This document shows, in pieces, positions 1 to 6,951 of a stretch of 14,096 nucleotides of DNA (its first letter is position 1; every line of letters starts with the position of its first letter). The translations under genes were made by a program, and so were the position numbers. The notes below the pieces were generated by a model. The model ran no database searches. It was not told where the DNA came from and was given only the letters and a program-made list of their open reading frames with translations. The stretch covers positions 1-14,096 of the forward strand of contig CANRKE010000026.1 of NCBI GenBank assembly GCA_947631135.1, in the 5' to 3' direction. The DNA comes from an uncultured Bacilli bacterium (GTDB lineage: Bacteria; Bacillota_I; Bacilli_A; RF39; UBA660).

Positions 1-28
1 CTTTTTTCTTATTATTTTCCTTTTCCAT
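1..28 (-). CDS. 5' end of an unidentified gene (first 9 codons)
   Basis: An ATG at 28-26 on the minus strand opens a frame reading MEKENNKKK before the window ends. A purine-rich GAGAGGAT lies about 10 bases upstream and can serve as ribosome binding site. The gene follows a leader RNA of about 155 nt that has its own promoter and a terminator, so its expression is probably set by attenuation. A basic, Lys/Asn-rich start of this kind is seen in ribosome-associated proteins such as translation factor IF-3, whose operon has a known leader in Bacillota, but nine residues cannot identify the product. The identity is therefore left open. Confidence 0.5.
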
Positions 29-58
29 TTTAATCCACAATCCTCTCAATAATAATAG

Positions 59-87
59 AAAAAGCCTACCTAAAAATTTAGGTAAGC
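59..87 (-). terminator. Rho-independent terminator, probably conditional
   Basis: On the minus strand GCTTACCTAAA pairs with TTTAGGTAGGC (8 perfect central pairs, 84-77 with 74-67, one mismatch, then two outer GC pairs), followed by TTTTT at 63-59. It lies between the leader promoter and the ATG at 28. The upstream arm (87-81) can alternatively pair with 170-164, so the hairpin may form only in one leader state. It would also stop readthrough from mutL, which has no clear terminator of its own. Confidence 0.75.
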
Positions 88-183
88 TTAAGGCTTATAA
101 GAAATATTCTATTCACCCCCCCCAACACGAACATATGTTTGTACATATTTCTTTATGGGGAGGGCTTACCCTATTCCTATTAC
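59..183 (-). promoter_or_regulatory. Structured 5' leader RNA (attenuator or riboswitch-like)
   Basis: The transcript expected to start near 183 can fold into nested helices: GGTAAGC (170-164) with GCTTACC (87-81); CCTCCCC (163-157) with the G8 run at 123-116, one G-U wobble; and ATATGT (148-143) with ACATAT (138-133). The first helix uses the same bases as the upstream arm of the terminator at 87-59, so the two are mutually exclusive. This is the arrangement of a transcription-attenuating leader in which a stabilised aptamer lets the polymerase through. I do not recognise a known riboswitch class. A ribosomal-protein leader (for example the L20/infC type) is a possibility only. Confidence 0.6.
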
Positions 184-189
184 ACTCCA

Positions 190-218
190 ATATTATCAAA
201 AATTTGAGGAAAGTGCAA
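190..218 (-). promoter_or_regulatory. Sigma-A promoter for the leader RNA and downstream gene
   Basis: On the minus strand TTGCAC (218-213) and TAATAT (195-190) are 17 bases apart, and the -10 is preceded by TG one base upstream (extended -10). Expected start of transcription is near 183. It lies only about 50 bases past the mutL stop codon. Confidence 0.6.
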
Positions 219-268
219 GTGAATTTTTATATTTCATTCAATTTATCTACAAATTTAACAAATATTTT

Positions 269-2056
269 TTACATTGAGCGTTTAAACATCTTTTCAAGTT
301 CGTATGTAGTAAACTTAATTATAGTTGGTCTTCCATGTGGACAAGTATTAGGATTTTCACATAATCTTAAATCATCTATTATTTTTTCCATTTCTTCTGT
401 ACTTAATCTATCATTAGCTTTAATACTCATCTTACATGCCATAGTCTTTGCTAATTTATCATTAAATTTTTCTAAATTAAAGTTTTTATCTATATCTATT
501 ATTAAATCAAATATTCTTTTTATTGCTTCTCCTTCCCTATTTTTAGGTAACCAAATAGGATGTGATTTAATAATATAGGAATTTATACCAAATTCTGAAA
601 TATTAAAATTCATGTCTTCTAATAATTTTATATTATCTTTAATTATTAAAAATTCATTAACTGGTAATTCTATATTAATAGGTATTAATAAATCTATTCT
701 ATCAGTTGTAGGATGTGATAACATATATAATACTTTTTCATAATTTGTTCTTTCTTTTGCAGCATGTTGATCTATCAAATACATACCTGTATTATTTTGA
801 CATATTATATATGTACCAAATGCACATCCAACAACATACATTTCTTCTAATTTATATGTTTTTTCTTTTTCTTTATCCTCATCTATTATCTTTTCTTCAT
901 TAATTTCTTCTTTACTATTTTCAAATTCATTATTATATTCTTTTAAAGCATTATCTAAAATATCATCAATATCTTTATCTATAACTACCCTTTCTAAATT
1001 TAACATTTGCTGTTCATTATTTTTAGGTATTTCTTCTTCTTTTTTTATAGTATCACTTGAAATAGGTATTAGATTATTATCTTCTAATTTATTTCTTATT
1101 GTATCTTTAATTAAATCTTTTAATATATCCATTTTACTAAACTTTATATCCATTTTAGTAGGATGTATATTAACATCAACTAAACTTGAATCAACATCTA
1201 TTTTCATTATTATAATTGGATATTTTTTTTCTGGAATATATGTATGATAAGCATCAAGTATTGCATTATTTAATTCATTATTTCTTATAATTCTACCATT
1301 TACAAATGTTGTTATTGTATTTCTAGTAGATCTATTTATAACTGGTTTTGATATATATCCACTTATAATATAATCTTCGCTTTCACCATATATTTCCATC
1401 ATATTTCTGCTTACTTCTAATCCATATATTTCATTTATTATTTTAAGTAAATTATTATCTCCACTAGTATTTAATAAGCACCTATTATTATTATATAATT
1501 CAAATTTTATTGATTCATAAGAAAGAGCTATTTTATTAATATAAGAAACAATACTTGCAAGTTCACTATTTAAACTACTTAAATGTTTTAATCTAGCAGG
1601 AGTATTAAAGAATAAATTATTTACTGTAATTATAGTACCCTTTCTTGATTGTGATAATTCTTCTTTTTCTAATTTACCACCTCTAAATGTAAGTTTAATT
1701 CCCACATCTTTTGAACAAGTTTCAAGTGTTATTATAGATACTGATGCAATTGAAGGTAAGGCTTCTCCACGAAATCCTAATGTATCTATTCTATATAAAT
1801 CATCTTCATCTAATATCTTACTAGTTGCATGTCTTTGGAAAGCTAAATAAGCATCTTCCCTATCCATTCCAATACCATTATCTGTTACCTTTATTTGTTT
1901 AATACCTGAATCTATAAGTTCTATCTTAATTATTGTAGATGATGCATCAATAGAATTTTCAACTAACTCTTTTACTACTGATACACACTTTTCTACAACT
2001 TCTCCTGCTGCAATCTTATTTGATAATATTTCATCCATCAAGTGTATTCTACCCAT
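269..2056 (-). CDS. mutL: DNA mismatch repair protein MutL (endonuclease type)
   Basis: MutL couples mismatch recognition by MutS to strand incision and excision. The N-terminal GHKL ATPase is clear: KELVEN with the catalytic Glu and the Mg-binding Asn, DNGIGM, GFRGEAL and an HPTKMDIKF segment. The C-terminal endonuclease motifs are all present: DQHAAKERTNYE (DQHAx2Ex4E, about residue 434 counting from an ATG at 2071), ACKMSIKAN (about 545) and CPHGRPT (about 577). This is the MutH-independent nicking form usual in Bacillota. Family alignment starts at MGRIHLMDEIL, so I place the start at 2056. An in-frame ATG at 2071 would add five atypical residues, and neither has a good ribosome site. The usual RPA after GEVVE is KCV here. 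An HD-domain gene lies 45-60 bases upstream on the same strand. Confidence 0.95.
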   Translation of the reverse strand: MGRIHLMDEILSNKIAAGEVVEKCVSVVKELVENSIDASSTIIKIELIDSGIKQIKVTDNGIGMDREDAYLAFQRHATSKILDEDDLYRIDTLGFRGEALPSIASVSIITLETCSKDVGIKLTFRGGKLEKEELSQSRKGTIITVNNLFFNTPARLKHLSSLNSELASIVSYINKIALSYESIKFELYNNNRCLLNTSGDNNLLKIINEIYGLEVSRNMMEIYGESEDYIISGYISKPVINRSTRNTITTFVNGRIIRNNELNNAILDAYHTYIPEKKYPIIIMKIDVDSSLVDVNIHPTKMDIKFSKMDILKDLIKDTIRNKLEDNNLIPISSDTIKKEEEIPKNNEQQMLNLERVVIDKDIDDILDNALKEYNNEFENSKEEINEEKIIDEDKEKEKTYKLEEMYVVGCAFGTYIICQNNTGMYLIDQHAAKERTNYEKVLYMLSHPTTDRIDLLIPINIELPVNEFLIIKDNIKLLEDMNFNISEFGINSYIIKSHPIWLPKNREGEAIKRIFDLIIDIDKNFNLEKFNDKLAKTMACKMSIKANDRLSTEEMEKIIDDLRLCENPNTCPHGRPTIIKFTTYELEKMFKRSM

Positions 2057-2089
2057 TTTACTACACCACATTTCTAAATCTATATAAAT

Positions 2090-2098
2090 ATTGTAACA
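2090..2098 (-). promoter_or_regulatory. Possible extended -10 promoter of mutL
   Basis: TGTTACAAT on the minus strand is an extended -10 (TGnTACAAT) about 20-35 bases before the mutL start. No convincing -35 is present 16-18 bases upstream. mutL may also be cotranscribed with the HD gene ending at 2117. Confidence 0.35.
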
Positions 2099-2116
2099 CG
2101 AAACATAAATATTTTG

Positions 2117-3046
2117 TTATTTATAATTCATTTTTTTAATTCTAATACCATTTACAAGTGGATTTAAATCTCTTATTTTTATATTTGGAATATTAATATT
2201 AGGTATATCTTCTAATTTTTTATTTTCAAATTCATAAATAAGTTTTTGTAATTTATCATCGTTTTTCTTCTTTAATAGCGAAAATAAATTTTTTTCATTA
2301 TATATATACAAATCATCATAAGTAATATAATTTTTATTAATTGCTAATTTTGTAATTTGTGCGAGTAACTCCATCATATAATTATCCTCGTTAGAATGAC
2401 AATAAATATCTATAGTTTTACTAAGATTCAATACCATATTAGCTATATCAAATGTTTTAAAACCTATTTCTTTTTCATTATATTCATTTGTAAATATACA
2501 CATATCATTAACTATATTACTAATATCTTGTTTATTTATATTTTTAACCCAACCTATAGATGATAATATTACTCCATCTATTCTATCTGCACATACTTTT
2601 GGTCTATCATTATCAACTATTGTATATTTTTTAAAATTAATTATATCTTCTAAATCTATATTATCTTCCTTTAAACATTTAATTAAATATTTATCATTCT
2701 TTAAAATATATTCAGTATACTCCTCAGTACTTTCCTGAGTTTGATAATCTTTATTCATATAATCTATAACATGGGAAAAACAAGGTGTTGAAATATCATG
2801 AAAAAGTCCAGCAAGAGTTGATACTTTATCGTCAGTCAATCCATAAACAATTAAACAAACAGATAATGAATGATCATACCTACTTATATATTCTCTAAAA
2901 TTATATATATTTTTACTAGCATAATCCATACCACAAAAATATCCAACGTCTTTTAATCTTAATAATGATGGTGTTTTTAAATATTTAATTAAAAAGTTGG
3001 GAATATTTTTATAATTAAGTAATTCTAAATAATATTTTATATACAT
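2117..3046 (-). CDS. HD-superfamily metal-dependent phosphohydrolase
   Basis: This 309-residue protein has the His, His-Asp, Asp signature of HD hydrolases. RYDHSLSV (H59) is followed by LFHDISTPCFSH (H83-D84, H92), which resembles the HDIGHxPFSH motif of dGTPase-like and COG1078 proteins, and by CADRID (D154). Such enzymes usually hydrolyse nucleotides or other phosphate esters; the substrate cannot be told from sequence. The N-terminal 40 residues and the Asn/Lys-rich C-terminus show no other domain. No signal peptide or membrane segment is visible. A moderate ribosome site (AGTAGG) precedes the ATG. mutL follows after a 45-60 base gap on the same strand, which suggests but does not prove a functional link to nucleotide-pool or repair tasks. 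Confidence 0.8.
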   Translation of the reverse strand: MYIKYYLELLNYKNIPNFLIKYLKTPSLLRLKDVGYFCGMDYASKNIYNFREYISRYDHSLSVCLIVYGLTDDKVSTLAGLFHDISTPCFSHVIDYMNKDYQTQESTEEYTEYILKNDKYLIKCLKEDNIDLEDIINFKKYTIVDNDRPKVCADRIDGVILSSIGWVKNINKQDISNIVNDMCIFTNEYNEKEIGFKTFDIANMVLNLSKTIDIYCHSNEDNYMMELLAQITKLAINKNYITYDDLYIYNEKNLFSLLKKKNDDKLQKLIYEFENKKLEDIPNINIPNIKIRDLNPLVNGIRIKKMNYK

Positions 3047-3088
3047 ATTAAACCTACTTTCAAATTTTGATAAAAATAATCAAAAAAG

Positions 3089-3094
3089 ATTATA
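3089..3094 (-). promoter_or_regulatory. Possible -10 for the HD-domain gene
   Basis: TATAAT on the minus strand about 45 bases before the HD gene start. The -35 region is poor. The overlapping plus-strand sequence also makes a promoter-like TTGATA (3067) N18 TATAAT (3091), so direction is uncertain. Confidence 0.3.
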
Positions 3095-3130
3095 ATTATT
3101 CATTTATTTGTATTTATAAAATTAAAAGAA

Positions 3131-3159
3131 TCACCTAATATAGCAATAAATTTAGGTGA
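3131..3159 (-). terminator. Terminator of the 170-residue gene
   Basis: TCACCTAA (3131-3138) and TTAGGTGA (3152-3159) form an 8-bp stem, extended by three pairs with a one-base bulge. On the minus strand it is followed by TTCTTTTAATTTT. It lies about 95 bases past the stop codon at 3253. The stem core and the AGCAAT loop resemble the antisense-RNA terminator at 12282-12311. Confidence 0.65.
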
Positions 3160-3252
3160 ATTCAAAATATATTTACAACAATCAATATAGTAATACTGAA
3201 CATTTATGAAAATAATCTATAACAATATATACTTAATAATATTTTAATCGTA

Positions 3253-3765
3253 TTAATAAATTTTATATATTTTTTTATCAATATTATCATTTTTAGATAG
3301 TTGTGATTCTAACTCAGCAATTCTTCTTTTCCATTTTGATCTTTCTGTTGCTATTTTTTCATTTTTATTATATGAACAATTTAATTGTTTCATTAAAATT
3401 GAAATCATTGCTTTTTGATATTCTGGAATACCATGATTTGCTAATAATTCTATTGCCTTGTAATCAATAACAAAAACAATATTTTTAAAATTATTACTAT
3501 TTAATATAAAATGATTTATATCATTATAAAGGTATTTTTGCTCTGAAATTCTTTTCTTTATGGAGTCTGCTTCAGAAATTGTCATGAATTTATTAGATAT
3601 ATCTTTAGCTACTGGATTAATAGCTACACCATAACTTAAAAATATTTTCTTTAAATCTGAAAAATCAATTTCTCCATTCCTAAATTGATTAATTATTTGC
3701 GAATACGTAAGTATTTCATTATCTGTTAAAGCTTCATCATATCTTATGTATTTTTTTCCAACCAT
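3253..3765 (-). CDS. Hypothetical protein, 170 residues
   Basis: I do not recognise this protein. It is soluble-looking, with no signal peptide or membrane segment. The N-terminal half is mixed charged sequence. A hydrophobic patch NIVFVIDYKAIELLA lies near residues 94-108. The last 40 residues are strongly charged (ERSKWKRRIAELESQL) and likely helical, perhaps a short coiled coil. The start is supported by AGGGAG 8-9 bases upstream and by a good promoter at 3809-3837. It is a single-gene unit with a terminator at 3131-3159, separated from its neighbours by gaps of more than 200 bases, so the context gives no function. Confidence 0.7.
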   Translation of the reverse strand: MVGKKYIRYDEALTDNEILTYSQIINQFRNGEIDFSDLKKIFLSYGVAINPVAKDISNKFMTISEADSIKKRISEQKYLYNDINHFILNSNNFKNIVFVIDYKAIELLANHGIPEYQKAMISILMKQLNCSYNKNEKIATERSKWKRRIAELESQLSKNDNIDKKIYKIY

Positions 3766-3808
3766 TTTGTTTTTCTCCCTTTTTTATACAAATTTCTTTG
3801 GCATGTTT

Positions 3809-3837
3809 ATAATAACAGAAAAAAGAGCTTTTTTCAA
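3809..3837 (-). promoter_or_regulatory. Sigma-A promoter of the 170-residue gene
   Basis: TTGAAA (3837-3832), a 17-base spacer and TATTAT (3814-3809) with an upstream TGt (extended -10) on the minus strand. Expected start near 3802 gives a leader of about 37 bases. Confidence 0.65.
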
Positions 3838-4002
3838 GTCACCTATATTAAAGATAGTAAAAAATGGGTTCGGACACAAAAAAATGAAAATCTACTATAA
3901 TATAATTAACCTAAAATAGAAAAGAAAAATAATGTATGAATGTTATTTTCAATACTTCTTTTAACATTGTAATTTCAATATATGTATATTTTAAAATATA
4001 TT

Positions 4003-4031
4003 AAAACTCGAACTATAATAGTTCAAGTTTT
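4003..4031 (-). terminator. Terminator of the NAD salvage cluster
   Basis: Just past the nrtR stop codon, AAAACTTGAACTA pairs with TAGTTCGAGTTTT on the minus strand (13 pairs, one U-G wobble, loop of three), followed by a weak AATATATTTT tract. The stem is long but AU-rich. Confidence 0.6.
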
Positions 4032-4035
4032 AGTG

Positions 4036-4863
4036 TTAATCATGATTTTTATATTTAAATAATGCTGAAGGACGATGTCCTCCACCTGTTTGCATTTTGC
4101 TTGTCTTTTCTACTTTGCTGGCAATCATTCTTCTAAAAGCAGGATCTAATAATTTTTTTCCTAATATTATTTCATAAACTTGTTGTAATTCCCCAAGAGT
4201 GAAATACTCTGGCATCATATTAAAAACAACATCAGTGTATTCTAATTTATTTTTTAATCGAGAAATACCACTTACAATTACTAAAGGATGATCAAAAGCT
4301 AATTTATTATTTTCTATAATAACATAATTATATCGATCAGTTGTTTTTTCTTTTAAAATTTTACCAATTTTAAATTTAATTTCTTCATTACCATTATCTA
4401 AAGTAACATATATAAATTCTTTATCTTCTAAAGTCATGATATTAAACCAAGAAGCATTAGTAGGTATTTGTTCATTAAGTTTATTTTTATCAATTAGTGC
4501 CATGTAAGATGTGGATACAACACGCATTCTTGGATCACGATTAGGATTACCAAAAGTATATAATTGTTCTAAATATATATCATGTAAGTTTGCTTCATTA
4601 GCAAGAATTCTTTTAGCAGCATTTTCAATATCTTCATCAATACCTATAAAACCACCTGGTAAACACCATTTATCTTTAAATGGGTAATTATCTCTTTTAA
4701 CCAATAAGACACTAAAATGTTTTTTATTTAGTTTTCGATAATTATTTTGAATTTCATCAGATACACTAAATATTAAAATATCCGCTGTCATAGATAACTT
4801 TTCAAACACACTGGAATCATAATCCTTTAAAAATTCTTCTTCTGATGTATATTCTTTCATCAT
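4036..4863 (-). CDS. nrtR: NUDIX-related transcriptional regulator NrtR
   Basis: NrtR repressors (COG4111) control NAD biosynthesis genes and are known to be released from DNA by ADP-ribose and related metabolites. The N-terminal NUDIX domain (about residues 25-150) has a degenerate box: G71, E77, R85 and E90 are kept, but the RE/EE positions 86 and 89 are Ile and Asn and the final Gly is Asn, so it should bind rather than hydrolyse. RDPRMRVVS (110-118) is typical of this regulator family. The C-terminal winged helix is seen in FTLGELQQVYEIILG, then DPAFRRMI and HRPSALFKY. It is the last gene of the NAD cluster, with its own promoter. AGGAG sits four bases before the first ATG and seven before the second, so the true start may be 4860. 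Confidence 0.9.
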   Translation of the reverse strand: MMKEYTSEEEFLKDYDSSVFEKLSMTADILIFSVSDEIQNNYRKLNKKHFSVLLVKRDNYPFKDKWCLPGGFIGIDEDIENAAKRILANEANLHDIYLEQLYTFGNPNRDPRMRVVSTSYMALIDKNKLNEQIPTNASWFNIMTLEDKEFIYVTLDNGNEEIKFKIGKILKEKTTDRYNYVIIENNKLAFDHPLVIVSGISRLKNKLEYTDVVFNMMPEYFTLGELQQVYEIILGKKLLDPAFRRMIASKVEKTSKMQTGGGHRPSALFKYKNHD

Positions 4864-4892
4864 ACCACTCCTAAATTCTTCTTAATAATTTG

Positions 4893-4921
4893 ATTTTAAC
4901 ATTTTTAATATTTTTTTTCAA
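4893..4921 (-). promoter_or_regulatory. Sigma-A promoter of nrtR
   Basis: TTGAAA (4921-4916), 17 bases, then TAAAAT (4898-4893) preceded by TGt, on the minus strand in the gap between nadD and nrtR. Expected start near 4886. Only a partial TTAATAA resembles the palindromes at the pncA promoter, so autoregulation is not supported. Confidence 0.6.
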
Positions 4922-4931
4922 TTAATTTTAC

Positions 4932-5501
4932 TTAATAATATAACTTTCTTTTTTTTATGTAACTCATTACTCCATTATCTAAATCTAAAGTATATTTTCT
5001 TTGTTTTAAACTATTTCTAATCTTAGTTGAAGATATATTTTGAGTAATTATTTTACTTATAATTATATTATTAGTATTTAAATCTTTAACTATGTCTTTT
5101 ATATTGTCATTATATCTTGCAATAGCTATTATTTTATAATTATTTAAAATGTATTCATAGTTTTTCCATGTAGTTAATTCACGTAAATTATCAGTACCAC
5201 AAATAAAGTAAATTTTATCATTAGGATAAAGATTTTTAAAATAATCTAGAGTTTGATAGGTATAAGTTAAAACATTTTTTATTTCATAATCGGATATTAA
5301 TAAGTTTTCATTATTATGAGCTATTATCTTTAACATTTCTAATCTTTCTTTAGCATCAATTAAATCTTTTTTATTATATTTATTACCAGTTGGAACATAA
5401 ATAACTTTATTAACATAACCCTTTTCTATTAATTCTAAAGCAATTTGTTTATGCATTTTATGAGGTGGATTAAATGATCCACCAAATATACCTATCTTCA
5501 T
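4932..5501 (-). CDS. nadD: Nicotinate-nucleotide adenylyltransferase (NadD type)
   Basis: NadD joins nicotinate mononucleotide and ATP to make deamido-NAD. The nucleotidyltransferase signature GIFGGSFNPPHKMH covers residues 4-17; the HxGH motif is HKMH here, keeping both His but with Met for Gly. GTDNLRELTTW (102-112) matches the NadD GxDNLxxLxxW segment, ISSTKIR (156-162) is the second ATP-binding motif, and the C-terminus (GVMSYIKKRKLYY) is also NadD-like. The length of 189 is usual for NadD and longer than CoaD. It lies between nadE and nrtR in a full NAD salvage cluster. GAGGT lies six bases before the ATG. A related cytidylyl- or adenylyltransferase activity cannot be excluded given the variant motif. 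Confidence 0.85.
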   Translation of the reverse strand: MKIGIFGGSFNPPHKMHKQIALELIEKGYVNKVIYVPTGNKYNKKDLIDAKERLEMLKIIAHNNENLLISDYEIKNVLTYTYQTLDYFKNLYPNDKIYFICGTDNLRELTTWKNYEYILNNYKIIAIARYNDNIKDIVKDLNTNNIIISKIITQNISSTKIRNSLKQRKYTLDLDNGVMSYIKKRKLYY

Positions 5502-5536
5502 AATAACCTCACATTCCTTTCACTTTGTTCAAGGAA

Positions 5537-5566
5537 CATATAGTCATGAAAAAAATTATTTTTCAA
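5537..5566 (-). promoter_or_regulatory. Possible internal promoter before nadD
   Basis: TTGAAA (5566-5561) and TATATG (5542-5537) are 18 bases apart on the minus strand in the 79-base gap between nadE and nadD. The -10 is imperfect. nadD and nrtR may therefore be partly independent of the pncA promoter. Confidence 0.4.
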
Positions 5567-5580
5567 ACTATCATTCCTAT

Positions 5581-6339
5581 CTATTTTTTTCTAAATGTTG
5601 GAGTATTAAATTTATGGGAATTTTTTTGATGTAAGTCGTAAATTTTTTTTCTTGCTACTTTATTAATATTTTTACCATCATTTTCTATTACATCAGCAAT
5701 TTCGCTATATTTAACACCTAGTTTATCTTCATCACTTAAACCACTTAAGCCATCATCTGGAGTTTTATAAACGATATGATATGGAACTCCAATAGCTTTA
5801 CCAACAGCGATGACTTCATCGACAGTTAAGTCTTCTAAAACTTCTATATCAGCAATATTATCTCCACCTTTAGTAAAGTAACCAACATATACTTCACACT
5901 TGTTACTAGTACCAGCGACAAGGTATGAACCTTTATTTTTCTTACTTAAATAAGCTGCATAGTAATACAAGGTAGCAGTTCTAAGTCGCGGTTTAAGATT
6001 TATATTAGAATCTATTAAATCATCCATATTAGGATTATTTATGATAGTAATTTGTTTGACATAACTATCATAAATATCTGTTAAATCAAATTCTTTTAAT
6101 TCAAATCCAAAGTGGTTAGATAACTCTATAGCATTCTTTTTATCTTCTTCTTTAGAGTGACAAGGCATCCAAATACCAGTAACATTTTCTTTACCTAGAG
6201 CTTTAGTAAATAAACCAGCTACTACAGCAGAATCTTTACCACCACTAATACCAATTACTGCCCCTTTCAAATTATTTTTCTTATAATAATTTTTAATAAA
6301 TGTAATTATTTCATATACTGTTTTGTTAGCATTAAACAT
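5581..6339 (-). CDS. nadE: NH3-dependent NAD synthetase
   Basis: NadE amidates deamido-NAD to NAD with ATP and ammonia, the last step of the pathway. The PP-loop SGGKDS is at residues 32-37, followed by the NAD-synthetase segments GTSNKCEVYVGYFTKGGD (ATP and deamido-NAD site) and KTPDDGLSGLSDEDKLG. At 252 residues it has only the synthetase domain and no N-terminal nitrilase-type glutaminase, so it should use free ammonia. The start codon lies two bases after the stop of the NUDIX gene, with its ribosome site (AGAGGA) inside the end of that gene; translation is probably coupled. Confidence 0.95.
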   Translation of the reverse strand: MFNANKTVYEIITFIKNYYKKNNLKGAVIGISGGKDSAVVAGLFTKALGKENVTGIWMPCHSKEEDKKNAIELSNHFGFELKEFDLTDIYDSYVKQITIINNPNMDDLIDSNINLKPRLRTATLYYYAAYLSKKNKGSYLVAGTSNKCEVYVGYFTKGGDNIADIEVLEDLTVDEVIAVGKAIGVPYHIVYKTPDDGLSGLSDEDKLGVKYSEIADVIENDGKNINKVARKKIYDLHQKNSHKFNTPTFRKK

Positions 6340-6341
6340 GA

Positions 6342-6950
6342 TTATTCCTCTCTTTCTTTTATTTTTTTAACTAATTTTTTCCCTTTTAAAATAGCATATG
6401 CTGAATTTAAACCTTTAATATAATTATTATCGAACAACCAGTTTAATTCATCATAATTTACTAAGATATATTTAACAAATTCATCTTCATCTAAATTTTG
6501 ATCTTTTACTTTATGACAGTTGGTTGCTAAAAAGTAATAGTTATAAGCTCCTGAGCAACCTTGATCTTGATAAAAATTACCAAGTGGAATAAAATTTTCA
6601 GCTATATATCCCGTTTCTTCTAGAAGTTCTCTTTGAGCACTTTCTACTGGTGTTTCTCCTTCTTCTATATAACCTGCTGGCAAGCCAATATCTATAGTTT
6701 CTTTAGTAAAAACTCTTGGTTCAATATTTAAAATAAATTCTTTATTATCCGTAACTGCTAAGATAATTACAGCATTACCATCAATTCCCTCTTTTAATAT
6801 TTTTTCTCTTATAATTGTTTTACCATTATTTAAATAACACTTATATTTTTCAATACTTAAGAAAGTACCTTTAGTATCTAATAATTCAAACTTACAAGTT
6901 TTTAAGCTTTTTAAATATTTATTTATTTGATTTAATTTATCTTTTAGCAT
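6342..6950 (-). CDS. NUDIX hydrolase, ADP-ribose pyrophosphatase-like
   Basis: The complete NUDIX box is present: G93, E99, R107-E108, E111-E112 and G114 (within GYIEEGETPVESAQRELLEE). Preceded by GLPAG, this is the form of ADP-ribose pyrophosphatases (NudF group), which cleave ADP-ribose to AMP and ribose 5-phosphate. Unlike the NUDIX domain of NrtR in the same cluster, all catalytic positions are intact. The N-terminal 50 residues are charged and may form the dimerisation part. The gene starts one base after the pncB stop and ends two bases before nadE, so it is fully embedded in the operon. It may clear ADP-ribose made by NAD breakdown, which is also an NrtR effector. The substrate is inferred, not shown. 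Confidence 0.85.
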   Translation of the reverse strand: MLKDKLNQINKYLKSLKTCKFELLDTKGTFLSIEKYKCYLNNGKTIIREKILKEGIDGNAVIILAVTDNKEFILNIEPRVFTKETIDIGLPAGYIEEGETPVESAQRELLEETGYIAENFIPLGNFYQDQGCSGAYNYYFLATNCHKVKDQNLDEDEFVKYILVNYDELNWLFDNNYIKGLNSAYAILKGKKLVKKIKEREE

Positions 6951-6951
6951 A

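Noticed and set aside
116..123. Run of eight C as a phase-variable tract
   Set aside because: It is not in a coding frame or a promoter spacer; it is better explained as the G-run of a leader helix, though slippage could change that helix.
135..578. Plus-strand open frame of 147 codons
   Set aside because: It overlaps the 3' end of mutL and its downstream leader on the other strand, has no ribosome site and a composition typical of a reverse-strand shadow.
715..903. Plus-strand open frame of 62 codons
   Set aside because: Lies wholly inside mutL on the opposite strand; rich in Leu/Phe/His as expected from reading AT-rich codons backwards.
3865..3885. GGGTTCGGACACAAAAAAATG, reminiscent of an insertion-sequence end
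   Set aside because: No inverted partner, transposase frame or target duplication nearby; too short to call a remnant.
3930..3970. AATGTTA/TAACATT inverted repeat as a regulatory hairpin
   Set aside because: Seven AT-rich pairs with a long loop, far from any start or stop; expected by chance in this composition.
4880..4900. NrtR operator at the nrtR promoter
   Set aside because: Only a TTAATAA half-match to the palindromes at pncA; no palindrome.
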